Origin: Clostridia bacterium
Lineage (GTDB): Bacteria > Bacillota > Clostridia > Oscillospirales > Acutalibacteraceae
Assembly: GCA_017549285.1 (NCBI GenBank)
Contig: JAFYVE010000010.1
Coordinates: 1-50,774 of the forward strand
DNA: 50,774 nt
Reading direction: 5' to 3'
Below the pieces are notes generated by a model that ran no database searches, had not been told where the DNA came from, and saw only the letters and a list, made by a program, of their open reading frames with translations. Below, in pieces: positions 24,575 to 34,088 of this stretch (its first letter is position 1; every line of letters starts with the position of its first letter). The position numbers were made by a program, and so were the translations under genes.

Positions 24575-26950
24575 TTACAGTCTCTGCATCATTTCAAGTA
24601 TTCTCTTTGCACACAATTCAAGTTCTGCTCTTGAGAGTTCACCTTTTTCAACTGCAGCTTTGAGTTCATCGGGATAACCGACGGGCATTTTAAGATCGTT
24701 ACCGGCCTTGACCTCTTTTACGGGGTCATTTTTTACGCCCCAGTCAGTTTCAACCATACCCCTGAAGCCCCATTCATAACGGAGGATACCTGTGAGAAGT
24801 TCCCAGCTTTCGGATGTATGCTGACCGTTAATAAGGTTATATGAAGACATAACAGTTATGGGGTCTGATTCCTTTACTGCAATTTCAAAGCCCTTAAGAT
24901 AAATTTCACGGAGTGCTCTTTCAGAAAGTCTTGAATCGTTCTGATAACGATTTGCTTCCTTGTTGTTACAAGCAAAATGCTTCATTGAAACAGCAATTTT
25001 ACTTGACTGCATACCTCTGATTGCTGCTGCCGCTGATTTACCTGCAACAAGCGGGTCTTCGGAATAATATTCAAAGTTTCTTCCGCAGAGGGGGTCACGG
25101 TGAATATTGAGAGCAGGTGTGAGCCATATACCGATATTGTTTTCTCTGACTTCAGCACCGCCTGCAGCACCAACCTCGTAAATCAGGTCAGGATCCCATG
25201 AACACGCAAGGAGTGTAGCGCAGGGCCAGGCTGTTGTGGGAATGCCCGTTTCAGTATTAAGACGAAGACCTGCAGGGCCGTCTGCTGTGGGAACAGCAGG
25301 AGTATTGAGTCTGTGTCCGATGGGACCGAAACATCCCGTATTTGCAACACCTGTGGGAGGCTGACCTCCTACAAAATCACAGATTTCTTCGAGTGTGAAC
25401 TGCTTGATAAATTCTTCAATTGTGCATTTCACACCGATATCATCAAATTTCACAAGCTCTGCCGGTGCATCTGCAACCATTTCGGGTACGGGTTCATAAT
25501 AAAAGCTCTCTTCACCCATAGGAAGTTCTTCATATGTTCCGTCTGCGAGCATTCTTTTTGCAAGTTTGCTGGGCTTACACCACTGTTTCAGCTGTTCAAC
25601 CACTCTGTCTTCTTCAACAACATATTCGAATGTGAGTTTTTCTGTATCTCTTACTGATGTGCCCATATGGAATGTGTAAGCACCTTTTTCGAGAACATAT
25701 GCAGTCTTATGAATCTTGCCGAGGTCGTCAAAACTTGCCATTGAATTTATATCAAAACTCATAACAACTGTTTCCGATTCACCGGGAGCAAGAAGTTTTG
25801 TCTTTTTATATGCGGCAAGCTCTTTTGCAGGTTTTCCGAGTTTACCCTGAGGTGCAGAATAATAAAGCTGAACAACTTCCCTACCTGCAACATCACCGAT
25901 ATTTTTAACTGTTACAACAGCAACAATTTTGCCTTCACTTTCAAGACAAGCCTTTCCGCTGAAACTGAATTTCGTGTATGAAAGACCGAAACCGAAAGGA
26001 TATCTTACGTATTTATCGGCACCGGGGATTGTTTCAAAATAACGGTATCCTACATAGATATCATCTGAATAATCGCAATACCAGAAGCTCTCCCAGAAAT
26101 CGTCCTTACAAGGATAGCAATCATATGTTGTTGCGATTGTGTCAACCATTTTACCCGAGGGATTGACATCACCGCAAAGAATATCTGCAATAGCACTTCC
26201 GCCTTCGATACCACCCTGCCATCCGAAAAGGATTGCCTGAACTTTATCGTTTTCTGCAAAATATTCACAATCCATTGTTGCACCTGAGTTAATAACGATA
26301 ATAACCTTGCTGAAAAGCTCGGTTGCTCTGTCAATGAGGTGTTTTTCAAGGTCAGAGAGATAATAGTCACCGCCCTGAGGTCTTCTGTCAACACCTTCTG
26401 CAGAGAAACGGCTGAGAGTAATAATTGCCGTATCTGCATTTTCTGATGCTGATTTTATAAGTTCATCGGGCACTTCTGCTTCAGTTACATGCATTGCCGC
26501 AAAAGTGTCATATGTCATATCGTCACGGAGCTGACAGAATTCCATATTGTTGACTATATCCCAGCGTGCATTTATCTGCTCCTCTGTAAGCACATTAACG
26601 CTTTCACGCTTTACGTATTCCTTATAAAAATCAACAAGGGGCATATAAATTTTTACTTTGCCCTCTTTTTCCTTTTCTTCAAAGCCTTCGTAAATATTTC
26701 TTACATAAGGGCAATTCACATCACCGCTTCCTCCACCGCCTTTGATGTATTCAATGGTAGCCTTGCCGAAAAGTGCAATTTTTTCACTCTCTGCCAGAGG
26801 AAGTGCATTATTGTTGTTTTTAAGAAGTACCATACCCTGTGAAGCGGCATTTCTTGAAAGAGCGATATGCTCAGGAGATGCCGTCACACGTCTGCCGTCT
26901 TTACCGAGAGGAAGACAGGGCTGAAATCTGAATCTTGCGTATTTATCCAT
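24575..26950 (-). CDS. GH3 beta-glucosidase-type enzyme with permuted domain order
   Basis: A 791-residue cytoplasmic-type enzyme without signal peptide. In common GH3 enzymes the TIM-barrel domain comes first. Here the sequence opens with the alpha/beta sandwich domain (SRNAASQGMVLLKN, KGGGGSGDVN at 70-79). A fibronectin-III-like region follows (SFSGKACLESEGKI...GREVVQLYYSAP, about 325-430), and the barrel is last (TADGPAGLRLN; SMKHFACNNKE; SYNLINGQH). The nucleophile is Asp736 in MVETDWG. The same inverted order is known in Ruminococcus albus beta-glucosidase. It removes beta-linked sugars, probably glucose or xylose, from imported oligosaccharides. ATG 26950 has AAGGA eight nt upstream; an ATG three codons earlier overlaps that site. 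Confidence 0.92.
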   Translation of the reverse strand: MDKYARFRFQPCLPLGKDGRRVTASPEHIALSRNAASQGMVLLKNNNNALPLAESEKIALFGKATIEYIKGGGGSGDVNCPYVRNIYEGFEEKEKEGKVKIYMPLVDFYKEYVKRESVNVLTEEQINARWDIVNNMEFCQLRDDMTYDTFAAMHVTEAEVPDELIKSASENADTAIITLSRFSAEGVDRRPQGGDYYLSDLEKHLIDRATELFSKVIIVINSGATMDCEYFAENDKVQAILFGWQGGIEGGSAIADILCGDVNPSGKMVDTIATTYDCYPCKDDFWESFWYCDYSDDIYVGYRYFETIPGADKYVRYPFGFGLSYTKFSFSGKACLESEGKIVAVVTVKNIGDVAGREVVQLYYSAPQGKLGKPAKELAAYKKTKLLAPGESETVVMSFDINSMASFDDLGKIHKTAYVLEKGAYTFHMGTSVRDTEKLTFEYVVEEDRVVEQLKQWCKPSKLAKRMLADGTYEELPMGEESFYYEPVPEMVADAPAELVKFDDIGVKCTIEEFIKQFTLEEICDFVGGQPPTGVANTGCFGPIGHRLNTPAVPTADGPAGLRLNTETGIPTTAWPCATLLACSWDPDLIYEVGAAGGAEVRENNIGIWLTPALNIHRDPLCGRNFEYYSEDPLVAGKSAAAAIRGMQSSKIAVSMKHFACNNKEANRYQNDSRLSERALREIYLKGFEIAVKESDPITVMSSYNLINGQHTSESWELLTGILRYEWGFRGMVETDWGVKNDPVKEVKAGNDLKMPVGYPDELKAAVEKGELSRAELELCAKRILEMMQRL

Positions 26951-27043
26951 AAGAATCATCCTTTTTTATAATATGTTCCTATTATATACTCATAAAAACT
27001 TACCGTCAAGCAAGAAACCAATTTTTTTAATTCTTTCATTGAG

Positions 27044-27072
27044 TTGTATGTAACACATATTTATGATATAAT
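27044..27072 (+). promoter_or_regulatory. Promoter of the YitT-family gene
   Basis: TTGTAT (27044-27049), 17-bp spacer, TATAAT (27067-27072), 20 bp before the start codon. Confidence 0.6.
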
Positions 27073-27092
27073 AACTTAAAGGGAGGATTATT

Positions 27093-27989
27093 ATGAGAAA
27101 AAAAATCAATCTTAAAAATGAACTCAGAAATATAAAATGGTGGTATTTTATTCTTCTTACAATTGCAGGTTTTATCAATTCATTCGGCGTTACCGTTTTC
27201 CTTGCTCCCGTAAAACTTTACGACAGCGGAATTTCCGGCACCTCGATGCTTCTTTCACAGATAACTCCCGAATGGATGTCACTTTCCGTATTTCTGCTTA
27301 TTCTTAACATACCGCTTTTCATTCTGGGCTACAAAAAACAAGGACTTTCTTTCACAATTTGCTCACTCTATGCAGTAGGAATATATTCGCTGGGAGCCTG
27401 GCTGATAACAGATATTCTGCCTGTTGATGTAAGCATGGCTTCTCCGCTTGCAGGTGATGATTTACTGCTTTGTGCCATTTTCGGCGGTCTTATTTCAGGT
27501 GTGGGAAGCGGTCTTACAATCCGTTTCGGCGGTGCGATTGACGGTATTGAGGTTATGGCAGTTATTTTTGCAAAGAAACTTAATATAACCGTCGGCACAT
27601 TCTGTATGATTTACAATATCATTCTGTATGTTATCTGCGGTTTTGTCAGAAACAGCTGGATTCTTCCTCTTTACTCCATTGTTACTTATGCTGCCGCACT
27701 CAAGACGGTTGACTTTATTGTTGAAGGTCTTGACCGTTCAAAAGGTGTTATGATTGTAACCGAAAAACCTGATGAAGTAAGTGCTGTGCTTTCTGCCGCT
27801 TTCGAACAGGGCACAACAAATATTCCCGCAAGAGGCGGATATTCAAACAGAGAAAAGACCGTGATTTACTTTGTTGTAAACAGATTCCAGATTTCAAAAA
27901 TGAGAGAAATTGTTCACCTTGTAGACCCCGATGCATACCTTACAATCACCGAGGTTGCAGATGTGTTCGGAGGAGAAAACAAACAATAA
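27093..27989 (+). CDS. YitT-family membrane protein with DUF2179 domain
   Basis: 298 residues. Five or so membrane helices (about 15-200) carry the family features (GFINSFGVTVFLAPVKLYDSG; RFGGAIDGIEVMAVIFAKK). A cytoplasmic DUF2179 domain of about 80 residues follows (KGVMIVTEKPDEVSAVL; ARGGYSNREKTVIYFVVNR; DPDAYLTITEVADVFG). Function is unproven for the family; a transporter with a ligand-binding tail is assumed. AAAGGGAGG precedes the ATG. The stop codon TAA lies inside the conserved end of a MITE-like repeat, so the repeat may have supplied or displaced the native 3' end. Confidence 0.88.
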   Translation: MRKKINLKNELRNIKWWYFILLTIAGFINSFGVTVFLAPVKLYDSGISGTSMLLSQITPEWMSLSVFLLILNIPLFILGYKKQGLSFTICSLYAVGIYSLGAWLITDILPVDVSMASPLAGDDLLLCAIFGGLISGVGSGLTIRFGGAIDGIEVMAVIFAKKLNITVGTFCMIYNIILYVICGFVRNSWILPLYSIVTYAAALKTVDFIVEGLDRSKGVMIVTEKPDEVSAVLSAAFEQGTTNIPARGGYSNREKTVIYFVVNRFQISKMREIVHLVDPDAYLTITEVADVFGGENKQ

Positions 27990-28117
27990 TTTGTCGGGCT
28001 GATTCAATGAACAATTTACAGTGATTTGCAATAACCGCCTGTATCGCTACAACTGCACGATTGTAAATTGTACATTGTACATTGTTAATTGGCTCCATAA
28101 ATTCTGATTTAACAAAC
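27980..28117. repeat. MITE-like intergenic repeat, short copy
   Basis: It begins AACAATAATTTGTCGGGC over the yitT stop codon and ends with ATAAATTCTGATTTAACAAA, the two family ends in inverted orientation. The interior carries GATTCAATGAACAATTTACA and a GTACATTGTACATTGTT-type tract, shared with the copy at 40450. Confidence 0.65.
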
Positions 28118-28141
28118 AACGGGCACCCTCGGGTGTCCGTT
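28118..28141. terminator. Terminator hairpin between convergent yitT-family and GH39-like genes
   Basis: Stem AACGGGCACC / GGTGTCCGTT (one G-T pair) with a CTCG-type loop and T-rich flanks on both strands. Confidence 0.65.
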
Positions 28142-28149
28142 GTTGTCTG

Positions 28150-30696
28150 TTATTTTCTTATTGTCGGATTAATTGATATTGATGAAATATCAGGTGCATA
28201 AGTCACACCGTCATTGAATTTGTTTGCACCGTCATTTGAAAATGTCAGAAAATTTTCGCCTTCATTGAGGTCAATATTCGTCGTGACAGTTGTGAATGAA
28301 TCGTGAGAATATGTATTTCTGCAATAAAGATTCTCACTCTTTTCACCGTTTACGGAAATGGTTATAAAATCTTCAACAAGGTCAACATTGTAGGAATGAA
28401 CACCGTTTTCACGGTTGTTTGAATATGTTATTGTGAGCTTGTATGTCCCCTTTTCGGGTGCATTTATTTTATATTCAGCTTTTCCGCCCTCTGATGAAAT
28501 ACCCGTGATGTGATTTCTGCCGAGTGTTTCATTTGTTCCGATTTCTGCACCGTCCGAAAGTTCTGCAGAATCAGGCAACTCAAAAAACCAATCATCAATT
28601 ACATCTGAAACAAAAATATTCATAAGCATTTTTTCAGGCATTTCAATATAGTTGATACCTCGTCTGAGATAAACTTTACTGTCATCTGATTCAATATTCA
28701 CTTCGGCACCGTCTATATTGCATACACCTTCAACAGAAGAGAAAAGTGTGAAATATCCGTCATAGGGTGCTACTGCAAGATAAGTGTTTTTTCTGTCATC
28801 ATCTTCTTCAAAATAAACAGAAACCCTGTCTTCTGCTTTTCTTACAAGAACACTGTCAAGCACAATCGTTCCTTTTTTATGGGCAAATTTCAGAGTATGT
28901 TCACCCTTTGTAAGCTCTGTTATAAAGTCATATGTGTCTGTAATTTCACTTCTTATAGTGTTAGGGAAAGAAAACACTTTTTCTTCCCCGTCAAGAGTAA
29001 AAACAGACTCGGAAAATGTTCTGTCTGCACTTGTGGGGCCGTCGTTTGAATTACCGTAAATAATACGGAGCTGATATTTTCCGTCTTCGGGTACGGTAAT
29101 TTTCATTTCGACGCCGTCGCCTTCTTTTTCCATTCCGCCGACCATACCGTTGACTTCACCCGTTGTGGCATATGCACTGTCATAAGTGTAAGCATCACCC
29201 GTGAGAGTGCCGTGCTCGGCTTCGTATCTTACCCAGAGGTTATCATTTTCAAATTCTTCAACATCTTCACAATGGGTAACTGTGATACGGTATGCCGTGT
29301 CGTCATCCATATCGAGTGAAACAGAGAGATTCTTTCCGCACTTTTCGGAATAGATTTTCACCTCTTCAGGTTCATAAACCTTGCCGAGAATACCCTGATA
29401 TGTGACGGCTTCAATCTTAACTTCAACATTTTTGCCGTAAAGTGCAGTATTGCTGAGATTTTCAACAAGAACTCTGCCCTTGTAATCGGCACCCGAAACG
29501 AGAATATCGAGCTTATCTTTTTCATCTGAAATAGTGCCAAGCCCCATAAACTGCTGATAGCGGAGTTCTCTTTTTTCTTTCACAGCTTTTCCGAGGTCAG
29601 AATGAAGAATATCCTTGATTTCACTCTTCATTGTCTGACCCTGCATGCTTGTATACCATCTGTAGACCCACCACGCAGAGTTGGGAGTGTTGTAATCGGC
29701 ACAGGTACTGCAGAGATTATCTGCAAAGAGCCAGTATGCCTGATTTGAATAAACCTTTGTGTTTTCCGTACGGACTATGTACTTGAGCATTATGTTGGGG
29801 TTGCCGTTGTCCTGCATTCTGCCGTATTCGGTTATGATAATCGGTATAGATGTATCAATACCGTACTTTTCTTCGATTGAATAAAGGTCCTTTACATTTA
29901 CTTCCCAGTCATAGATTGAACGGTCACCGAGTTCGTGATAAATGATCACATCGGGATTGCAGTTGTTTTCGGATGTGAATTTAAGGAATGCATCTGTTTT
30001 CCACGAGCTGTATTCATAGTTACCCGGTCCGCCGATAACAGCATCGGGGTCGAGTGATTTGACATAATCATAAGTCATTTTCCACGCTTCATAGAAAGTC
30101 TTCTGCCCCTGCTCATTCCAGTCGTGCCAACCGTTTTCACCGTCTGTTGTCCATTCACCGAACCACACACCGTTATCGCATTCATTGAAAATACAGTAAA
30201 CGAGCTTGTCGGCATATCCGGTGTTTTTCATTTCATTGATTGACTGTTCAACAAGGGGAAAATAGGTTTCCGTAAGGAATTTTTTCCAGTCATAAGTACC
30301 GTTTTTCTTCATTTCGGTGATATCACCGTCGGCATAATACCAGGTTGAGAACATATCCTGAAGATAGACAACGATGTAGTCACAATGACCCGTTCTCAGA
30401 AGTGAGGGTGCTACATCACCCACTTCACCGATAGGGTGCTGAAGACCGCCCTGAGTTTTTGCCGAAACTGAAGAAACATCAAGACTTTCAACCATATTGT
30501 GTGACGGAACACCGTCTTCGGCAATGCCGTAAAGATAACCTGATGCACCGTTTGTGACTTCACCCGTGAGATTTTCGGTATCAAAACGGACTGTGGGCAT
30601 AAACATTCCTGCAGATATACCCATATATACCGGTAATGCTATGATAACTGCAAGAACAAGTGAAATTATTGCTATTATCTTTTTGCATTTTGACAT
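28150..30696 (-). CDS. Membrane-anchored GH39-like glycoside hydrolase with carbohydrate-binding modules
   Basis: 848 residues. A membrane anchor or signal helix lies at about 6-30. A clan GH-A barrel follows, with acid/base Glu172 (CIFNECDNG) and nucleophile Glu290 (PIIITEYGRM); their spacing and context fit a GH39-like (beta-xylosidase-type) enzyme, though GH5-like families are alternatives. A beta-rich linker (about 390-490) precedes two jelly-roll modules of CBM6/CBM35 type: YEAEHGTLTG...GKYQLRIIYGN near 490-635, and GGKAEYKINAPEKGTYKLTI near 735-845. The enzyme would act on plant or mucin glycans at the cell surface. The start ATG 30696 has GAGGTGA five nt upstream; it lies 10 nt after the rqcH stop and is probably co-transcribed, an odd partner for rqcH. 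Confidence 0.8.
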   Translation of the reverse strand: MSKCKKIIAIISLVLAVIIALPVYMGISAGMFMPTVRFDTENLTGEVTNGASGYLYGIAEDGVPSHNMVESLDVSSVSAKTQGGLQHPIGEVGDVAPSLLRTGHCDYIVVYLQDMFSTWYYADGDITEMKKNGTYDWKKFLTETYFPLVEQSINEMKNTGYADKLVYCIFNECDNGVWFGEWTTDGENGWHDWNEQGQKTFYEAWKMTYDYVKSLDPDAVIGGPGNYEYSSWKTDAFLKFTSENNCNPDVIIYHELGDRSIYDWEVNVKDLYSIEEKYGIDTSIPIIITEYGRMQDNGNPNIMLKYIVRTENTKVYSNQAYWLFADNLCSTCADYNTPNSAWWVYRWYTSMQGQTMKSEIKDILHSDLGKAVKEKRELRYQQFMGLGTISDEKDKLDILVSGADYKGRVLVENLSNTALYGKNVEVKIEAVTYQGILGKVYEPEEVKIYSEKCGKNLSVSLDMDDDTAYRITVTHCEDVEEFENDNLWVRYEAEHGTLTGDAYTYDSAYATTGEVNGMVGGMEKEGDGVEMKITVPEDGKYQLRIIYGNSNDGPTSADRTFSESVFTLDGEEKVFSFPNTIRSEITDTYDFITELTKGEHTLKFAHKKGTIVLDSVLVRKAEDRVSVYFEEDDDRKNTYLAVAPYDGYFTLFSSVEGVCNIDGAEVNIESDDSKVYLRRGINYIEMPEKMLMNIFVSDVIDDWFFELPDSAELSDGAEIGTNETLGRNHITGISSEGGKAEYKINAPEKGTYKLTITYSNNRENGVHSYNVDLVEDFITISVNGEKSENLYCRNTYSHDSFTTVTTNIDLNEGENFLTFSNDGANKFNDGVTYAPDISSISINPTIRK

Positions 30697-30706
30697 TTCA
30701 TTCACC

Positions 30707-32443
30707 TCAGTCAATTTCGGGAATTTCAGGTTTTACAAGCACAGAATTATAAACGTGATAAATAACAAAACCGGGCTTTGCGCCGACAGGTTTTTTAAGA
30801 TTCCGTACCTCTGTATAATCGACCTCAACAGCACCTGCTTCTCTGCCGGAACTGTAATATGCCGCAACCTTTGCCGCATATTCCATAGCTTTTTCGGTAG
30901 CCTCTCTGCCGTCAAGGGAGAGAATTACGTGTGAGCCGGGTGCTTTCTGTATATGGAACCACAAATCTGATTTCATCGCAGTTTTAAGGGACAGTTTATC
31001 GTTCTGAATGTTGTTTCTGCCCACATAGACTTTAAAACCGTCGGGAGCATCAAACTCAAGAGGCGGCATAGGCTGACTTTTCTTGATTTTGCCCTGATTT
31101 TTCTGTTTTACAAATCCGCCGTCAGAAAGCTCCTGTCTTATTTCGCTGATTTCACGCTCTGTTTCGGCACGGCTGAGCTCATCCAAAACGGTTCTCAGAT
31201 AAACAAGCTCTTCTCTGCCCTCTGCAATAAGTTTTGTCAGCATTTCTTCTGCAGTTCTGAGCTTTCTGTACTCTTTATAATATCTCTGTGCATTCTCTGT
31301 AGGTGTCAGTTCAGGCTTTACGGGAATTGCAACAGTTTTATAATCATCGTAATAATTCTCAAGCTCATAAACAGTTGAGCCCTTATTCAGTCTGTAAAGA
31401 TTTGCATTGATAAGCTCTGCAAAAATCTTTTTCTCTTCCCTGTCCTTACACTCTTCAAGTTCAGCCATCTGATTGCTGATTTTCTTTGCAAGACGCTCAA
31501 TAAGGTTGTTTATATTCTTGAAAAGGTCTTCTGCCTTTGATTTTGTTCTTGCAAGGCGTTCACGTTCAAAATAGAATCTTTCAAGGGTTTCCGAAAGGGA
31601 TTCATAAGAAAGATACTGAGCCGCTGAGCCATACTGAGTAATGGGTACAAAGGAAAAATCAAGGAGTTTTCCATCTGCATCTGCAACAGCATTTGGTGAA
31701 ACAGTTCTGTGAAGAACTGTATTTTTCAGCATTTCAAATTCAAATGCAAGTTTCACTTTCTGATTGTCGGAAAGTTCATCAGCAACAGCATCAATGCCTG
31801 CCGTTCTGAAAGCGATTTCACGGCAGAGTACGGGCGACATACCCTCCATTGACGAAAGTATTGCATTGTTAAGCTTTGTATTTTTGCTTGTGATAGCGTA
31901 AAGGATATCCTCGGCAGAATCTTCAATAATGCTCAGTTTATTCTGCTTCGGAGGAAGCTCATAAGGAAGAGAGGGCAGAACTTCACGCACCGATGACTTT
32001 GTATTATCAACACGCTTTACGGCATCGATTATCACATCATTTTCATCAAGGAGGATAATGTTGCTGTACTGCGCCATAATTTCAATTACGAGAGTTCTTG
32101 TTACTCTGTCACCGAGCTCATTGACAGAGCTGAAAACGAGCTTCAGAATTCTGTCAAGACCTTCCTGTTGAATATCAAGAAGGGTCGCACCGCCGAGATG
32201 CTTACGAAGAAGCATACACAGCATAGGCGGTTTGGGGGGATTTTCAATCTGCTGTGTTGTAAGATGCAGTCTGGGTGCATTGCCTGAAGCAGACATAAGG
32301 AGTCTGTATGCTCCGCTTCTCGTCCTCATTGTGAAGACAAGCTCCGTTTTCTGCGTCTGATGTATTTTATCCACCTTTGAGCCGATAAGAACTTCCTTGA
32401 GTTCTTCACTCAGAAGATGGAGAAAAATTCCGTCTAATGCCAT
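30707..32443 (-). CDS. rqcH: Ribosome-associated quality control factor RqcH (NFACT family)
   Basis: RqcH binds stalled 50S subunits carrying peptidyl-tRNA and recruits tRNA-Ala to add C-terminal alanine tails. The 578-residue protein shows the NFACT-N domain (MALDGIFLHLLSEELKEVL, SKVDKIHQ, RLHLT at about 1-200). A helix-hairpin-helix region (about 205-235) and a coiled coil (about 290-430, KSKAEDLFKNINNLIERLAK...) follow. The NFACT-R domain carries DLWFHIQKAPGSHVIL and the conserved Y-S/V-D-Y motif (AVEVDYTEVRNLKK). Older databases call it fibronectin-binding protein. The start adjoins the Nif3-like stop, so it is part of a DUF1858-trmK-nif3-rqcH operon. Confidence 0.93.
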   Translation of the reverse strand: MALDGIFLHLLSEELKEVLIGSKVDKIHQTQKTELVFTMRTRSGAYRLLMSASGNAPRLHLTTQQIENPPKPPMLCMLLRKHLGGATLLDIQQEGLDRILKLVFSSVNELGDRVTRTLVIEIMAQYSNIILLDENDVIIDAVKRVDNTKSSVREVLPSLPYELPPKQNKLSIIEDSAEDILYAITSKNTKLNNAILSSMEGMSPVLCREIAFRTAGIDAVADELSDNQKVKLAFEFEMLKNTVLHRTVSPNAVADADGKLLDFSFVPITQYGSAAQYLSYESLSETLERFYFERERLARTKSKAEDLFKNINNLIERLAKKISNQMAELEECKDREEKKIFAELINANLYRLNKGSTVYELENYYDDYKTVAIPVKPELTPTENAQRYYKEYRKLRTAEEMLTKLIAEGREELVYLRTVLDELSRAETEREISEIRQELSDGGFVKQKNQGKIKKSQPMPPLEFDAPDGFKVYVGRNNIQNDKLSLKTAMKSDLWFHIQKAPGSHVILSLDGREATEKAMEYAAKVAAYYSSGREAGAVEVDYTEVRNLKKPVGAKPGFVIYHVYNSVLVKPEIPEID

Positions 32444-33196
32444 TTATACCACCGTTTTGCAAGGACTTTCTTCAGATGCAATATAAACTTCTGTATCGGG
32501 GAAAGCCTCTTTCAATTTTTCGCTTAATTTCTTTATAACAGGCACTTCTGTGCTGAAATGCCCTGCCACAATAAGATTTATACCGAGTCTCCCCGCTTCA
32601 AGTCTTTCGTGATGCTTTGCTTCGCCTGTGACAAATGTATCACAGCCCGCATAAAAAGCTTCGGGAATATATTCACCGCCTGCGCCGCCGCAAACAGCAA
32701 CTTTATTAACGATTCTTCCAGAATCATAAACTTCGGCACCGTTACCGAGTTTCTTCGCAACAAAAGATGAAAAATCTGTTGCAGACTGCTCTTTCACATT
32801 ACCCATTCTCATAAAAGGAGCACCCTCTGCAAAGAGCTTTTCACAGTCTGTAAGACCGAGAATTTTGCTCAGCACGTCATTTACTCCGCCATCTGCCATA
32901 TCGAGATTTGTGTGTGCGGAAATGACGGTTATGTCATTTTTTATCGCATTGTAAAGAGGTGTTTCGCCGTAAACCCTCTTCACGGGTGAAAAAATGAGAG
33001 GATGATGGCAGATAATAAGGTTACAGCCATTTTCTGTTGCCTGCTCAATCACATCATTTGTGCAGTCAAGACAAAGCATAACCGATGTCACATCTTTATT
33101 CATTTCACCGCACATAAATCCGCTGTTGTCCCACTCACATTGTGTGTTATAGGGAGCAACTGAATCAAGGAACTCATATATTTCCTTTATTTTCAT
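32444..33196 (-). CDS. Nif3-like dinuclear metal-binding protein (YqfO family)
   Basis: A 250-residue member of the conserved Nif3/DUF34 family. The metal ligands are visible: ICHHPL, ISAHTNLD and, near the C-terminus, GHFSTE. Members form hexameric rings with two metals per subunit; a GTP cyclohydrolase or hydrolase role has been proposed but not settled. The longer Firmicute forms carry an extra inserted domain; this protein has the short form. It overlaps the trmK stop by 4 nt and follows it, the usual trmK-nif3 pairing. Confidence 0.92.
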   Translation of the reverse strand: MKIKEIYEFLDSVAPYNTQCEWDNSGFMCGEMNKDVTSVMLCLDCTNDVIEQATENGCNLIICHHPLIFSPVKRVYGETPLYNAIKNDITVISAHTNLDMADGGVNDVLSKILGLTDCEKLFAEGAPFMRMGNVKEQSATDFSSFVAKKLGNGAEVYDSGRIVNKVAVCGGAGGEYIPEAFYAGCDTFVTGEAKHHERLEAGRLGINLIVAGHFSTEVPVIKKLSEKLKEAFPDTEVYIASEESPCKTVV

Positions 33197-33876
33197 AATA
33201 ATTCACTCCATTTACCGATGCCCTCAAGCACCTTGCCGAAAACAGCAGCATCTTCTGCCTTTCCTGACATCATAAGTCCGTCAAAACGTGACTTTACATA
33301 GAAAATCTGTCTTTTTATATAGCCCTTTTCGCTTTCGGTTTCACCTGTTGCTTGGTTACCGAAGTAATAATAAAAATCGTCACGGCTGTGGTCCTTGCCG
33401 TCATAGTAAGCACTTATAACAACGTAATCCCTGCCCGTATCGGTGCAGAATTTCTCCGTGTCTATGTAAAAACCGTTTTCACAAAGGAATTTTCTCACAT
33501 CGTATGAATGTGTCATAGGCTGAAGCACAAGATGAATTTCTTCGTGCTTTATCCATTCGGCTTTTCCTAAAATTTCAGCAATCAGAGTGCCGCCCATACC
33601 GCAGATTATGATTTCCTCGGTATCAGGAGAAATTTCCATAAGCCCGTCTGAAAGACAGGTGTCGATTTTACCCTCAAGGGCATATTTCTTTATAGTTTTT
33701 TCGGCATTTTCAAGAGGCCCTTTGCCTATATCTGCAGCCGTTACCCTGTCAGTAACCCCGTTCATAACAAGAAATGCCGGCAGATAACCGTGATCTGTGC
33801 CGACATCTACTGTTTTACGGGAACTTCTTACAAGCTCTGCCGCAGTTCTGAGCCTTTCTGTCAGAACGATATTCAT
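33193..33876 (-). CDS. trmK: tRNA (adenine-22-N1)-methyltransferase TrmK
   Basis: A 227-residue class I SAM-dependent methyltransferase that methylates A22 in tRNAs such as tRNA-Ser. Motifs: TVDVGTDHGYLPAFLV (SAM site, about 22-37), AADIGKGPLENAE, and IIICGMGGTLIAEIL (about 89-103), specific for the TrmK/YqfN family. The C-terminal half is a coiled helical domain. The start ATG overlaps the stop of the DUF1858 gene (TAATG) and the 3' end overlaps the Nif3-like gene (ATGA), indicating tight translational coupling. Confidence 0.93.
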   Translation of the reverse strand: MNIVLTERLRTAAELVRSSRKTVDVGTDHGYLPAFLVMNGVTDRVTAADIGKGPLENAEKTIKKYALEGKIDTCLSDGLMEISPDTEEIIICGMGGTLIAEILGKAEWIKHEEIHLVLQPMTHSYDVRKFLCENGFYIDTEKFCTDTGRDYVVISAYYDGKDHSRDDFYYYFGNQATGETESEKGYIKRQIFYVKSRFDGLMMSGKAEDAAVFGKVLEGIGKWSELL

Positions 33877-34067
33877 TACTTATTTGCGTTGAGCTTTGCA
33901 ACGAGTTCATCAGCGTTTACACCGTGAACCATACAAGCCTGTTCAACTGTTTCGCTTCTTGCTGAAGGACAGCCAAGACAATGCATACCCATTTCAAGGA
34001 AGTAAGGTGCAAGTGTGGGGTAATTGTCGAGGATTTCACCGATAACTGATTTTCTTGTAATTTCCAT
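33876..34067 (-). CDS. DUF1858 small protein with CxxC
   Basis: 63 residues: TRKSVIGEILDNYPTLAPYF, then MGMHCLGCPSARSETVEQAC, and a helical end. This is the DUF1858 fold, often linked to iron-sulfur or redox proteins through its CLGC motif and an additional Cys. The role here is unknown. ATG with AAAGGAGAA upstream. It is the first gene of the trmK operon and is coupled to trmK by a TAATG overlap. Confidence 0.85.
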   Translation of the reverse strand: MEITRKSVIGEILDNYPTLAPYFLEMGMHCLGCPSARSETVEQACMVHGVNADELVAKLNANK

Positions 34068-34088
34068 TGTATATTTCTCCTTTAATGT

